The notes under the pieces: generated by a model
The model's input: only the letters and a program-made list of their open reading frames with translations
Told to the model about the DNA's origin: nothing
Database searches by the model: none
Origin: Synergistaceae bacterium
GTDB lineage: Bacteria > Synergistota > Synergistia > Synergistales > Aminobacteriaceae
Direction of reading: 5' to 3'
Assembly: GCA_031273365.1 (NCBI GenBank)
Contig: JAISSA010000171.1
Span: forward strand, 1-8,461
Length of the DNA stretch: 8,461 bases
Program-made: the position numbers and the translations under genes
In this document: positions 1 to 6,788 of the stretch, piece after piece
Layout of the letters: each line of letters begins with the position of its first letter
Numbering within the stretch: position 1 is the stretch's first letter

Positions 1-101
1 GATAATTTTTATAAAGCATAGATTTAATGACGATTTTTAAAAACAGTAAATGCTCGTTGCCGGCTCTCCGCATCAAGGCCTGTTTTCTGAGGGCGTCATG
101 A

Positions 102-145
102 TATAGTTGTAACCGCCCGGGTCTCGGGGTTTTATCCCGCCGGGC
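102..145 (+). promoter_or_regulatory. Possible promoter -10 box and leader hairpin upstream of the HAD phosphatase gene
   Basis: TATAGT at 102-107 matches the sigma-70 -10 consensus at five of six bases, but no convincing -35 box lies 15-18 bases upstream. Just downstream is a strong GC hairpin: outer stem GCCCGG 115-120 with CCGGGC 140-145, inner stem CGGG 125-128 with CCCG 136-139, loop GTTTTAT. If the -10 box is real, the hairpin would sit at the 5' end of the mRNA. It has no following T-run, so it is a poor terminator for an upstream gene. The first 60 bases of the window are AT-rich and no gene is visible there. Confidence 0.3.
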
Positions 146-160
146 CCAAACGCTTACGAT

Positions 161-167
161 GAGGAGG
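161..167 (+). promoter_or_regulatory. Ribosome binding site that fixes the HAD start
   Basis: GAGGAGG lies six bases before the ATG at 174. An in-frame ATG at 159 would place this Shine-Dalgarno sequence inside the coding region and has no comparable motif before it, so 174 is the better start. Confidence 0.8.
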
Positions 168-173
168 TATTCA

Positions 174-1058
174 ATGAGGTCTTCGACGACGGAACGGGAA
201 CTCGGGGCGGCAGGAAGCGGAATTCGTCTGGTGGTCTGCGACATGGACGGGACCCTGCTCGACGACGAAAAGAAAATTTCGGAACGCAGCATGGAGGCGA
301 TCCGCGAGGCGCGGAAGGAGGGGATCCTGACGACGATATGCTCCGGCCGGCTCTATCTTATGCTCGACGTCTACATAAAGAGGCTTGGACTGGAGCTCCC
401 CTTCATCTCGTCCAACGGCGCCGCGATCATTGACCCGATCGAAAACAGGGTGCTTTATCAGAAGCCGGTTCCCGTGGATGGCGCAAGGCGGCTCTTTTCC
501 CTGTGCGCCCGCATGGGGTTCGACTACTGCGCGCTCGGTCCGGACGGAGGTTTCTTTTCGCGCGGGGGGAAATGCATCGAGCGTTTTATGGCCTACAACA
601 ACATTGCGACCGCGGCCGGAGAGAGGGAAATTCCGCTTCACATCTTCGACGGGGACCATGAAAACGGCCTTCGGCCCCCCATACACAAGATACTGATCTA
701 TCGCCTGGACGACGACGGCAGGGCGTGCGTGAAGGAGTTTCTGGAAAACCGCCGCGACCTCGCGTACACTTTTTCCGATCCGACGCTGGTGGACGTGCTG
801 GCGCCGGAGGTGGACAAGGGCAGCGGCGTGAGGGAGCTTGCCCGGATCATGGGGGTCAAAAAGGAAGAAATCTGTGTCTTCGGCGACTATACGAACGACA
901 TCCCGATGTTCAGGGAGGCCGGGCTGGCGATCGCCATGGAGAACGGCTGCGAGGAAATTCGAAACCTGGCGGACGTCGTCACTGGCCCCAACAACCGCGA
1001 CGGAGTCGCCCAGGCGTTTCGAAAGCACCTCCTGCGAGACGGCGCAGTGCCATTTTAA
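174..1058 (+). CDS. Cof-type HAD-IIB family hydrolase (sugar-phosphate or phosphate ester phosphatase)
   Basis: A cytosolic 294-residue phosphatase of the haloacid dehalogenase superfamily, Cof subfamily (IIB cap); members typically dephosphorylate sugar phosphates or small phosphate esters with Mg2+. All four HAD motifs are visible. Motif I is DMDGTLLDD, with nucleophile Asp23 and acid/base Asp25. Motif II is in TTICSGR, around residue 57. The motif III lysine is Lys215 in EVDKGSG. Motif IV is GDYTNDIPMF, with Asp238 and Asp242. The alpha/beta cap lies between motifs II and III, and the length is normal for the family. The start is set by the GAGGAGG at 161-167. The gene runs in the same direction as the DUF2339 gene, with a 53-base gap and no obvious terminator, so co-transcription is possible. 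The substrate cannot be told from sequence. Confidence 0.95.
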   Translation: MRSSTTERELGAAGSGIRLVVCDMDGTLLDDEKKISERSMEAIREARKEGILTTICSGRLYLMLDVYIKRLGLELPFISSNGAAIIDPIENRVLYQKPVPVDGARRLFSLCARMGFDYCALGPDGGFFSRGGKCIERFMAYNNIATAAGEREIPLHIFDGDHENGLRPPIHKILIYRLDDDGRACVKEFLENRRDLAYTFSDPTLVDVLAPEVDKGSGVRELARIMGVKKEEICVFGDYTNDIPMFREAGLAIAMENGCEEIRNLADVVTGPNNRDGVAQAFRKHLLRDGAVPF

Positions 1059-1111
1059 GGAAGAAAATTAATATGGAAGGTTTGCGTTAAGGATATGGAG
1101 GTCTGAAACCT

Positions 1112-4100
1112 ATGCTGGGCCTGATCGCTCTGGGTTTGTTATGGCTTTTTATCGCCCCGTTTGTCCTCCTGGGCTACATCGGAGGGTTGGAAAAAAATCT
1201 GGCGCAGCTTCTCAGGGAAGAGCTGCACCAGATGGAGCAACGTCTGAAACAGTACGTCGAAGAGGCGCAAAAATGCGCCGGCGCGACTGAAAACGCAACC
1301 GAAAACGAAAAACCACTCGTCGGGGAAGGGAAAACCCTGCCCGACCGGCCGTTGCCCGAGGCCCTGCAGGCATACGAAATCCCGCGGGCATCTGAGATTC
1401 CGCAGGCGTCTGAGGTCCCACAAGCGTCCGAAATCCCGCGGGCGGCCGAGGTTCTGGTTATCCCCGTCTCCGAAGAGGCTCCTGTCGAAGAGCCCGCCGG
1501 GGTTATGGAGATCTCCGAAGTCGCCGAAATCGCCAAAGAACCAGACTTCGCGGCGTCCGGGCCGGAAGCTGCCGAAAAACCCGAAGAAGAGCCCGCGCCT
1601 TACCTGCAGGAGTATCGATACGAGTCCCTCGCCGTCGAGGAGCCGCAGCCGCAAAGACCCGGGCCCCTCGAGCAGGCGGCGCGGAGGTTCTTCTCCTGGC
1701 TCCTGGAGGAGGGGAACATCTGGGTCTGCGCGGGGGTGCTGCTGTTTTTCGTGGGTTTCGGCCTGCTGTTCAGCTACGCGGTGCAGATCGGCGTCCTCAC
1801 GCTGGAGATGCGCCTCGCCGCCGCGGCCGTCACCGGAATCGTCATGGCGGGGTTCGGGTTCCGCATCCGGGAACGGCGGCGCGTCTACGCACTGATCCTT
1901 CAGGGCGGTGGCGTGGGAGTTCTTTACCTCGTCATTCTTGGCGCAACGAAGTTCAACGCGCTCTCCACGGGCCTGCCCGTTTTGTCGCCCGCGCCCGCTG
2001 TCGTCGCCATGCTCGTCCTCTCCGTCTTCACCGTCCTGCTGGCCCTTTTGCAGGACTACCAGCCGCTGGCGCTCTTCGCCGTTCTGGGCGGGTTCGTCGC
2101 GCCGATCCTCGTCAGCACGGGCAGCCGCAACCACATGGCGCTCTTTTCCATCTACTCGCTGCTGAACCTGGAAATTCTGGCGCTTACCGTGAAACGCGAC
2201 TGGCGTCTTCTGAACCGCCTGGGGTTTCTTTTTACCCTTGGGGTCGGAACGGCCTGGGGGCTTCGCGACTGGCGCCCCGAGCTCTTTGGCTCCGTGGAAC
2301 CCTTCCTTCTGGCGTTTTTCGTGACCTGGACGCTGACCGCGCTCTGCACGGGACGCAGGCGCGGGACGCCCGAATCCGGGGAGAGACGGCCCGACCTGCT
2401 GCTGGCCGTGAGCGTGCCGTTCAGCTTTTTCTTCCTTCAAATGCAGGTTGTCGGGCATTTGAAGTACGGCATGGCCCTTACCTCCCTGGGCCTCGGCCTG
2501 ACGCACCTGCTTGTCGGCGCGCTCCTGCGCCGCGAAGGGCGCGAAAGGGAGAACGCTCGTATCCTGCCGCACCTCCATATGGGCCTGTGCCTTCTGTTCT
2601 CCAACTTCGTCGTGCCCTACGCCTTCGAAAGCTCGCTGTCCTTCGCGATATGGGCGGCCGAGGGAGCGTTTTTAATCGTCATGGCGTACCGCTGGGGCAG
2701 TTGTAAACTGCTGCTCGGCGGCGTCGTTTTCCACCTCGGAGCGATAGGGCTCTATATCCCTGTGCTGGGTCGGCTGAACTGGAGCGAGCCGCTGAGTCCC
2801 ATTTTCGTCAGTGGTCTGCTGTTCGCGGCGTCTCACTGGGTCAGCGGATTTTTTGCCTCGCGCTTCCGCCCCTCGTTCGGCGGCCCTTTGGAGGACGAGT
2901 GGGAGAGGTGGCTGCAGGCAATCTTTGAAAGAGGCGGCGAGATGGCGTACTCCGCTCTTTCCTGGGCGTTTGTCGTCCTGGGCTCGCTCTGGTGGTGGGC
3001 GACGGTCTGCGATCAGGTACCCCGCCTGGGGCTCCCCTGGCTCTCCGTCTTTTCGGTCGTCTGCGTCACGGCCCTGGTCGCGTGCCTGGCGTCCGAGCGC
3101 TTCGGCTGGAAATCCACCCGTTTTCTGCTGACCGGGCCGCTCGTCCTCGGCGCGCTCCAGGCGGTAAACAACCTCCTTCGGCAGGTCGTTCCCCCCGCCG
3201 GCTTCCCGTTCCGCGACATCCTCTCTCCGTCCACGGCCGCGCTGGACGCCGTCGTTTATCTGGGGTCCGTCGGAACCTCTCTTTACCTGCTGCGCAGAAC
3301 GGCTGCGACGCTTTTTTCGAAGGCCGTTTTTCTCGTTGCGCTCCTGATCGGGCTCTCCCTGTTCAACCGGACGATGTTCCAGGCGGGACTCCGGTTCGGC
3401 CTCGACCACGCGCGCCTTTTCTCCGCTCTGCCTCTTCTGGCTGCGCTCTTCTGCCTCTCGCGGTCGCTGAGGTTCGAAGAGACAATGTCGGCCTGGAGGC
3501 AGCCGCTTGTCGCGTTCGGCGGCGTCGCTCTGCTTTTCCGCGCGCTGCCCTTCCTCACGAGTTTTTCAGGAAAGGGCAGCGCCTTTTACGGCGTCTTCAT
3601 CCCCCTGCTGAACCCCCTGGAGCTGTGGCAGGCGGTCGTCATGCTCTCCTTCGCCCTGTGGATCGGGCTCGCCGTACCGGAGCGAACGGAAGAGAGGCGG
3701 TCGCCGGGGGTGAGGTGGGAGCTCGCCGCGCTGTTTTTCGTGTGGATTAACCAGGTGGCGGCGCGCGGCACCTGGTGGTACCTGGCCGCGACGCCGTTCT
3801 ACAGCCTGTGGGACGTGGTGCGCACCTCGCACTTTCAGGCCGTCGCCGCCATCCTGTGGGGTGTTCTGGGGCTGGGGGCGATCTTCCTCGGGAAAAAAAC
3901 GCGGAACCGCGCTCTGTGGCGCACGGGAGCCGAACTTCTGGCCGCCGATATGCTCAAGCTGCTGCTGGTGGACCTGAACAGGGCCGCGACGCTCACCCGG
4001 ATACTGGCCTTTCTCGTCCTGGGCGGCCTGTTTCTTTTGATTGGCTGGGCCGCGCCCCTTCCGCCCATGGGCGACGAAAAAAACGACGCGGCCGAACCTG

Positions 4101-4123
4101 AGGAGGGAGGATTGACGTCATGA
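1112..4123 (+). CDS. DUF2339 family multi-pass membrane protein
   Basis: A 1003-residue inner-membrane protein of the DUF2339 family, function unknown. Residues 1-25 form a membrane anchor, about 27-55 a predicted coiled coil (EKNLAQLLREELHQMEQ), and about 56-195 a Pro/Glu/Ala-rich acidic linker with a six-residue repeat at 89-112. From about 203 to the C-terminus there are many hydrophobic segments. Family-typical stretches are LQGGGVGVLYLVILG (about 263), LGGFVAPILVSTGSRNH (325) and GVGTAWGLRDW (377). The C-terminal tail is short and acidic. The ATG at 1112 follows GGAGG (1097-1101) by ten bases. The stop overlaps the start of the DUF3999 gene (ATGA), implying translational coupling. DUF2339 and DUF3999 genes are recurrent neighbours in many genomes, so the two proteins probably act together in the envelope; that role is inference. 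The long antisense reading frames here are by-products of high GC. Confidence 0.95.
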   Translation: MLGLIALGLLWLFIAPFVLLGYIGGLEKNLAQLLREELHQMEQRLKQYVEEAQKCAGATENATENEKPLVGEGKTLPDRPLPEALQAYEIPRASEIPQASEVPQASEIPRAAEVLVIPVSEEAPVEEPAGVMEISEVAEIAKEPDFAASGPEAAEKPEEEPAPYLQEYRYESLAVEEPQPQRPGPLEQAARRFFSWLLEEGNIWVCAGVLLFFVGFGLLFSYAVQIGVLTLEMRLAAAAVTGIVMAGFGFRIRERRRVYALILQGGGVGVLYLVILGATKFNALSTGLPVLSPAPAVVAMLVLSVFTVLLALLQDYQPLALFAVLGGFVAPILVSTGSRNHMALFSIYSLLNLEILALTVKRDWRLLNRLGFLFTLGVGTAWGLRDWRPELFGSVEPFLLAFFVTWTLTALCTGRRRGTPESGERRPDLLLAVSVPFSFFFLQMQVVGHLKYGMALTSLGLGLTHLLVGALLRREGRERENARILPHLHMGLCLLFSNFVVPYAFESSLSFAIWAAEGAFLIVMAYRWGSCKLLLGGVVFHLGAIGLYIPVLGRLNWSEPLSPIFVSGLLFAASHWVSGFFASRFRPSFGGPLEDEWERWLQAIFERGGEMAYSALSWAFVVLGSLWWWATVCDQVPRLGLPWLSVFSVVCVTALVACLASERFGWKSTRFLLTGPLVLGALQAVNNLLRQVVPPAGFPFRDILSPSTAALDAVVYLGSVGTSLYLLRRTAATLFSKAVFLVALLIGLSLFNRTMFQAGLRFGLDHARLFSALPLLAALFCLSRSLRFEETMSAWRQPLVAFGGVALLFRALPFLTSFSGKGSAFYGVFIPLLNPLELWQAVVMLSFALWIGLAVPERTEERRSPGVRWELAALFFVWINQVAARGTWWYLAATPFYSLWDVVRTSHFQAVAAILWGVLGLGAIFLGKKTRNRALWRTGAELLAADMLKLLLVDLNRAATLTRILAFLVLGGLFLLIGWAAPLPPMGDEKNDAAEPEEGGLTS
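1376..1447 (+). repeat. Four 18-bp tandem repeats in the DUF2339 linker
   Basis: Four consecutive 18-bp units begin at 1376, 1394, 1412 and 1430. Each encodes Glu-[Ile/Val]-Pro-[Arg/Gln]-Ala-[Ser/Ala] (residues 89-112). The units are in frame and differ mostly at third positions (for example GAAATC, GAGATT, GAGGTC), so this is an old expanded array kept under protein-level constraint. It lies in the periplasmic or cytosolic linker between the coiled coil and the membrane domain. Confidence 0.9.
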
Positions 4124-5601
4124 CGCACCGCGTCTTCAAGCATCGCATATTTCACAGGTCTGTCCGTAAAATCGGGTCTGTCCGTGAAATCAGGTTTGTG
4201 CGTGAAATCAGGTTTGTACGTGAAATATGGAAAACCCTGTTTTTGCTGTGTCTCGCGCTGGCTCTGTCCGGCGGCCGGGTTGACGCCGAGCCATCGGGCG
4301 CGTCCCTGAACGACTTCGTTCACGTCCGCGAGCTGAAGACGACGCTCGACGGCGCTCTTTACAGACTCTCGATTCCGCAGTTCGTTTACGAGGGGCTGGT
4401 GCAGTCACAGAAGCGGGACCTGGCGGTGTTCAACGCGAACGCGGAGCTCGTTCCCTTTGCCGTGCGGGCGGTTCCGCCGACCGACGACGCCGTGCGGCAG
4501 CCCGAACTGCCCGTCCCCTTTTACGAGCTCCCGCCGGATGCGAAAATGGGGGATCAGCCGGGAAGCCCATCGCAGATCGGGCCCATCGACGTCTACGTCG
4601 AGACCGGACCGGGGGGTCGAATCATCGCCGTCGCGGGCGGTTCGAAGAGTACGGAGCCCCACGATCGCCGTTACCTCCTGGATTTTTCGGCCATAGCCGC
4701 CCCCGTGGGCGAAGCCGGGGCCCACGATCTGCGGCTGTCTCTGCCGGAGAACGTGACAGGGTTGTCCGCGAGGCTCTCCGCCTTCGAGAGCGAGAATCTG
4801 CGCGACTGGCGTCCGATCCTGAAGGACGCGCCTCTGATCCGGCTCCGTAACGAGAGCGCGCGCCTCGCCAGCGACAGGGTCGCCCTGCCCCACGCGCCCG
4901 GGCGTTACCTCCTGCTCCGAGTAGAGGGCACGGATGCCTCCTTCGCCCTGAAGGAGGTTCGTTACTCCGCGACCCTCCGGCGCAGCGCCGTCCGGGAGGA
5001 CTCCGCCTTTTTCGAGGGAACGGCCGTCGCCGGGGCCGTGGAGTACGACCTTTCGGGCGCGTTTCCCGTGTCGAGGGTCAACTTCGTCCTGCAGGAGCCC
5101 GGGCTCTACAGGATCCGCTACCTTTCCCGCTCCGGCCGCGGAAGCGCCTGGGTCCCGCGCGGGCGTACGGAGCTTTCGATGGTGCGGAGCCCGTCGTCCG
5201 TCCTGTCGAACCCCGACGTCTCCGTCGGCCTGTGCGAGGACCGATACTGGCGAATCGAGTTCGAAACCGCGTTCTCCGGCTCGCCGCCCGGGATGAAGAT
5301 CACCTGGCGGACCTGCGAACTCCTTTTCCTGGCGCAGGGCAAAGCGCCCTTCATTCTGGCGTTCGGCAGCTCCGGAAAGGAGCTGAGCCTGCAAAACGCC
5401 TCTCTTCTTCGGAACGGGTATGGAGACATGCTGGAGGCGGAGATCGGGCCACCCTCCGGCGCCGTTTCTGCCCGGGGAAGGGAAAGCGCGCCCCCGGAGC
5501 GCGGCGTCCTGTGGCAGCGTGGCCTGGTCTGGGGGCTCCTGGTCCTGGGAGGGCTGCTGCTTTCCGCCATGGCCTGGAAGCTGATGAAGACCGAAAGCTG
5601 A
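4120..5601 (+). CDS. DUF3999 family exported protein with C-terminal membrane anchor
   Basis: A 493-residue protein of the DUF3999 family, function unknown, probably in the periplasm and tethered to the inner membrane. The N-terminus has a long basic region (residues 1-38) containing a repeated VREIRF hexapeptide, then a hydrophobic core (about 39-50) and a likely signal peptidase I site after VDA (56/57). The mature part starts FVHVRELKTTLDGALYRL, resembling the family's N-terminal domain, and continues as a beta-rich region with DRYWRIEFE and CELLFLAQGKAPFILAFGS, typical of the family's C-terminal half. A single membrane helix lies at about 469-486, followed by a short basic tail. The ATG overlaps the stop of the DUF2339 gene, and AGGAGG (4101-4106) within that gene's end serves as ribosome binding site. 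The unusually long n-region could mean that the true start is downstream, for example the GTG at 4198, but no good ribosome binding site supports this. Confidence 0.88.
   Translation: MTHRVFKHRIFHRSVRKIGSVREIRFVREIRFVREIWKTLFLLCLALALSGGRVDAEPSGASLNDFVHVRELKTTLDGALYRLSIPQFVYEGLVQSQKRDLAVFNANAELVPFAVRAVPPTDDAVRQPELPVPFYELPPDAKMGDQPGSPSQIGPIDVYVETGPGGRIIAVAGGSKSTEPHDRRYLLDFSAIAAPVGEAGAHDLRLSLPENVTGLSARLSAFESENLRDWRPILKDAPLIRLRNESARLASDRVALPHAPGRYLLLRVEGTDASFALKEVRYSATLRRSAVREDSAFFEGTAVAGAVEYDLSGAFPVSRVNFVLQEPGLYRIRYLSRSGRGSAWVPRGRTELSMVRSPSSVLSNPDVSVGLCEDRYWRIEFETAFSGSPPGMKITWRTCELLFLAQGKAPFILAFGSSGKELSLQNASLLRNGYGDMLEAEIGPPSGAVSARGRESAPPERGVLWQRGLVWGLLVLGGLLLSAMAWKLMKTES
4146..4229 (+). repeat. 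18-bp tandem array bracketed by a perfect inverted repeat, in the DUF3999 signal-peptide region
   Basis: Four 18-bp units begin at 4156, 4174, 4192 and 4210, each close to AGGTTTGTGCGTGAAATC. They encode R-S-V-R-K-I, G-S-V-R-E-I, R-F-V-R-E-I and R-F-V-R-E-I (residues 13-36). CATATTTCAC at 4146-4155 and its exact reverse complement GTGAAATATG at 4220-4229 flank the array, the right arm overlapping the last unit. The transcript could therefore form a hairpin about 25 bases after the start codon. Confidence 0.9.
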
Positions 5602-5635
5602 ATCTCTGGCCCCCTCATTTGCCGGAAGTGACGAG

Positions 5636-5664
5636 GAGCTTTTTTTAAAGAAGCTCGACTTTTG
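5636..5664 (+). terminator. Weak terminator-like hairpin between the convergent DUF3999 and GNAT genes
   Basis: GAGCTT (5636-5641) pairs with AAGCTC (5651-5656). The stem can extend inward through T-G, T-A and T-A pairs to a TTA loop, and is followed by GACTTTT. It lies 34 bases after the DUF3999 stop and overlaps the last codons of the convergent GNAT gene. The GC content and T-run are poor for an intrinsic terminator, so the call is tentative. Confidence 0.3.
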
Positions 5665-6304
5665 GATCGCATTGAGCGGGACGGACCATCGCGTAGCTGA
5701 CGATGTCGCCTTCCCGCCCGTTGTCCCTGCCCAGCCGATCCTCGACCGTCGTTCGGAATCCGTATCGACCGTAGATATCGCGATTGGCGGCGCTCTGAGT
5801 GGCCAGGAAGCAGGGGAGCGATCCGATCTCCTCGAGTTTTTTACGAATCAGCCTCGACCCTCCGCCCTTGCCCTGCTCCTCCGGCAGCACCACGACCGGC
5901 GACAGGCTCCAGAACGGCTGTTGGACGCTTTTTCTCATGCTCGTGAGCAGGATTTCGTAAAAGCCGATCCACCGCGCGACGACCCCGGGGGAATACCCGG
6001 ACAGAAGGTGCCTTATGCCCCTCACGAGCTGGGGAACATGTTCGTCCTTCATGGGCTCGCCTGGAGGAACCCACGTGGCCGCCCCGATAATTTTCCCGTC
6101 GTCCCTCACCGCCAGGTCCGTCTTGTTCTGTGCCAGCCCGCGAACGACGCGCTGCCGAAACATCGTCTCGAGGAATCGCACCCGCTCTTTCTCGTCGGGC
6201 GCAATATACCTGTAAAAGCTCGACTGCCGGAAGGCCTCCACGCCGACCACGACAACCGCCTCCACGTCGGAGATTTCCATCTTTCTGATTTTTATGTTTT
6301 CCAT
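5645..6304 (-). CDS. GNAT family N-acetyltransferase
   Basis: A cytosolic 219-residue protein of the Gcn5-related acetyltransferase fold, which moves an acetyl group from acetyl-CoA to an amine; the substrate is unknown. It opens with the usual beta-1/alpha-1 pattern (IKIRKMEISDVEAVVVV). The core strand and acetyl-CoA pyrophosphate loop are LSPVVVLPEEQGKGGGSRLI, with Q144-G-K-G-G-G149 matching the Q/R-x-x-G-x-G/A motif. The C-terminal NRDIYGRYGF holds Tyr179 at the usual general-acid position. A long helical insert (about 82-128) lies between strands 3 and 4, as in the larger GNATs. The ATG at 6304 is preceded by GAGG ten bases upstream on the same strand; Met9 is a weaker alternative. The gene is convergent with DUF3999 (43-base gap) and is the last intact recognisable gene before the decayed region. 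Confidence 0.9.
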   Translation of the reverse strand: MENIKIRKMEISDVEAVVVVGVEAFRQSSFYRYIAPDEKERVRFLETMFRQRVVRGLAQNKTDLAVRDDGKIIGAATWVPPGEPMKDEHVPQLVRGIRHLLSGYSPGVVARWIGFYEILLTSMRKSVQQPFWSLSPVVVLPEEQGKGGGSRLIRKKLEEIGSLPCFLATQSAANRDIYGRYGFRTTVEDRLGRDNGREGDIVSYAMVRPAQCDPKVELL

Positions 6305-6603
6305 GAATCGATTACCTCGTCCCCGTTTTTCATATCCTTATCCTTCATATTCTTCATTTTCAGGCTCTAAAAGCCAATTCGCCGTAACCGCGCGCAAAAT
6401 ATCCCTGTGATAAAATAGCATCGTTAAATTATATGGGCAAGTATGCACCTTCAGGTAAAATTCTATACCTGAAAGTAAGGGTCGCGCACCGGAAAGCGGC
6501 GTATCGGGGAGCTGAGTGACGGACAAAACTTTATTTAGCTGAATCGCTAAAAAGATACAAATAATACATTGCATAAGAATAAATATGACTATTGAGTTGC
6601 CTC
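6305..6603. other. AT-rich intergenic region without a supported gene
   Basis: Apart from the candidate promoter and palindrome at 6428-6473, nothing coding is supported here. A 78-codon open frame on the - strand (6574-6338) lacks a ribosome binding site and covers the GNAT promoter region, so it is not called. The stretch from 6305 to 6788 has no gene; its right part holds the two hairpin elements listed separately. Confidence 0.6.
6428..6473 (-). promoter_or_regulatory. Candidate GNAT promoter with operator-like palindrome
   Basis: Read on the - strand, TATAAT (6433-6428) is a perfect -10 box about 125 bases before the GNAT start. About 17 bp further upstream, where a -35 box would lie, is a perfect 8-bp palindrome: TTCAGGTA (6450-6457), an 8-base spacer, TACCTGAA (6466-6473). 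No good -35 hexamer pairs with the TATAAT. An alternative pair is TTGCCC with TATTTT at 17-bp spacing. A palindrome at this place could bind a dimeric regulator. Confidence 0.35.
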
Positions 6604-6701
6604 AGGTCGGGAGGGTGCTTCACCGGAACGGAGAGCCGCCACCCTCTTTTCAGCGGCAAACGGGTTCGGGTCGCAGTGGAGGGGAAGTACCCTCCCGACC
6701 T
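6604..6701. other. 98-nt fold-back element, possible structured RNA or mobile-element end
   Basis: GGTCGGGAGGGT (6605-6616) and ACCCTCCCGACC (6689-6700) are perfect reverse complements. With the flanking A-T pair and inward pairs the stem is 18 bp (6604-6621 with 6684-6701), including one G-T pair. Inside, GCCGC (6635-6639) pairs with GCGGC (6653-6657). Two shorter pairings compete with the long stem: GGAGGG 6678-6683 with CCCTCC 6690-6695, and GGGTG 6613-6617 with CACCC 6640-6644, the latter followed by TCTTTT. The element lies 88 bases before the start of the reading frame at 6789. It matches no riboswitch or catalytic RNA I recognise. It could be a structured leader, a small RNA, or a miniature mobile-element remnant. 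Confidence 0.5.
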
Positions 6702-6742
6702 TTATCTGTCAATAAAAAACACGTTTCGAGAGTTGATGTTTT

Positions 6743-6780
6743 CAGTTTTAATCGTTTTGAGAAAACTAAAAACTGGAGGT
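6743..6780 (+). promoter_or_regulatory. Hairpin abutting a strong ribosome binding site
   Basis: CAGTTTT (6743-6749) pairs with AAAACTG (6769-6775), and an inner stem GTTTT (6754-6758) pairs with AAAAC (6762-6766). The Shine-Dalgarno GGAGGT (6775-6780) begins at the last base of the stem and is eight bases before the ATG at 6789. This placement could affect ribosome access, and it supports 6789 as a real, at least former, translation start. Confidence 0.45.
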
Positions 6781-6788
6781 GCACCAAC

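Noticed and set aside
1..73. Short open - strand frame from an ATG at 73 to the left edge, and a + strand tail ending near 40
   Set aside because: Both are very short, without convincing ribosome binding sites or recognisable sequence; extension to the left would be needed.
159..173. Upstream ATG start for the HAD gene
   Set aside because: It would put the strong GAGGAGG ribosome binding site inside the coding sequence and has no site of its own; 174 is better.
1139..2578. Long - strand open frame opposite the DUF2339 gene
   Set aside because: Its composition is low-complexity and charged, and it mirrors a clearly recognised protein; long antisense frames are expected in GC-rich genes.
4156..4227. 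CRISPR-like repeats
   Set aside because: The units are directly adjacent with no spacers, in frame and coding.
4405..5394. Long - strand open frame opposite the DUF3999 gene
   Set aside because: Antisense shadow of a supported gene, without family features or a ribosome binding site; the same applies to 171-1028 and 2672-3409.
5672..6370. 232-codon + strand open frame opposite the GNAT gene
   Set aside because: The - strand protein has clear acetyltransferase motifs; this frame has none.
6338..6574. 78-codon - strand open frame
   Set aside because: No ribosome binding site, no recognisable motif, and it covers the probable GNAT promoter and palindrome.
6604..6701. Group II intron 3' end (domains V and VI)
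   Set aside because: GAGCCG and a closing hairpin are present, but there is no GNRA-capped 34-nt domain V, no bulged branch-point adenosine and no intron-encoded protein nearby.
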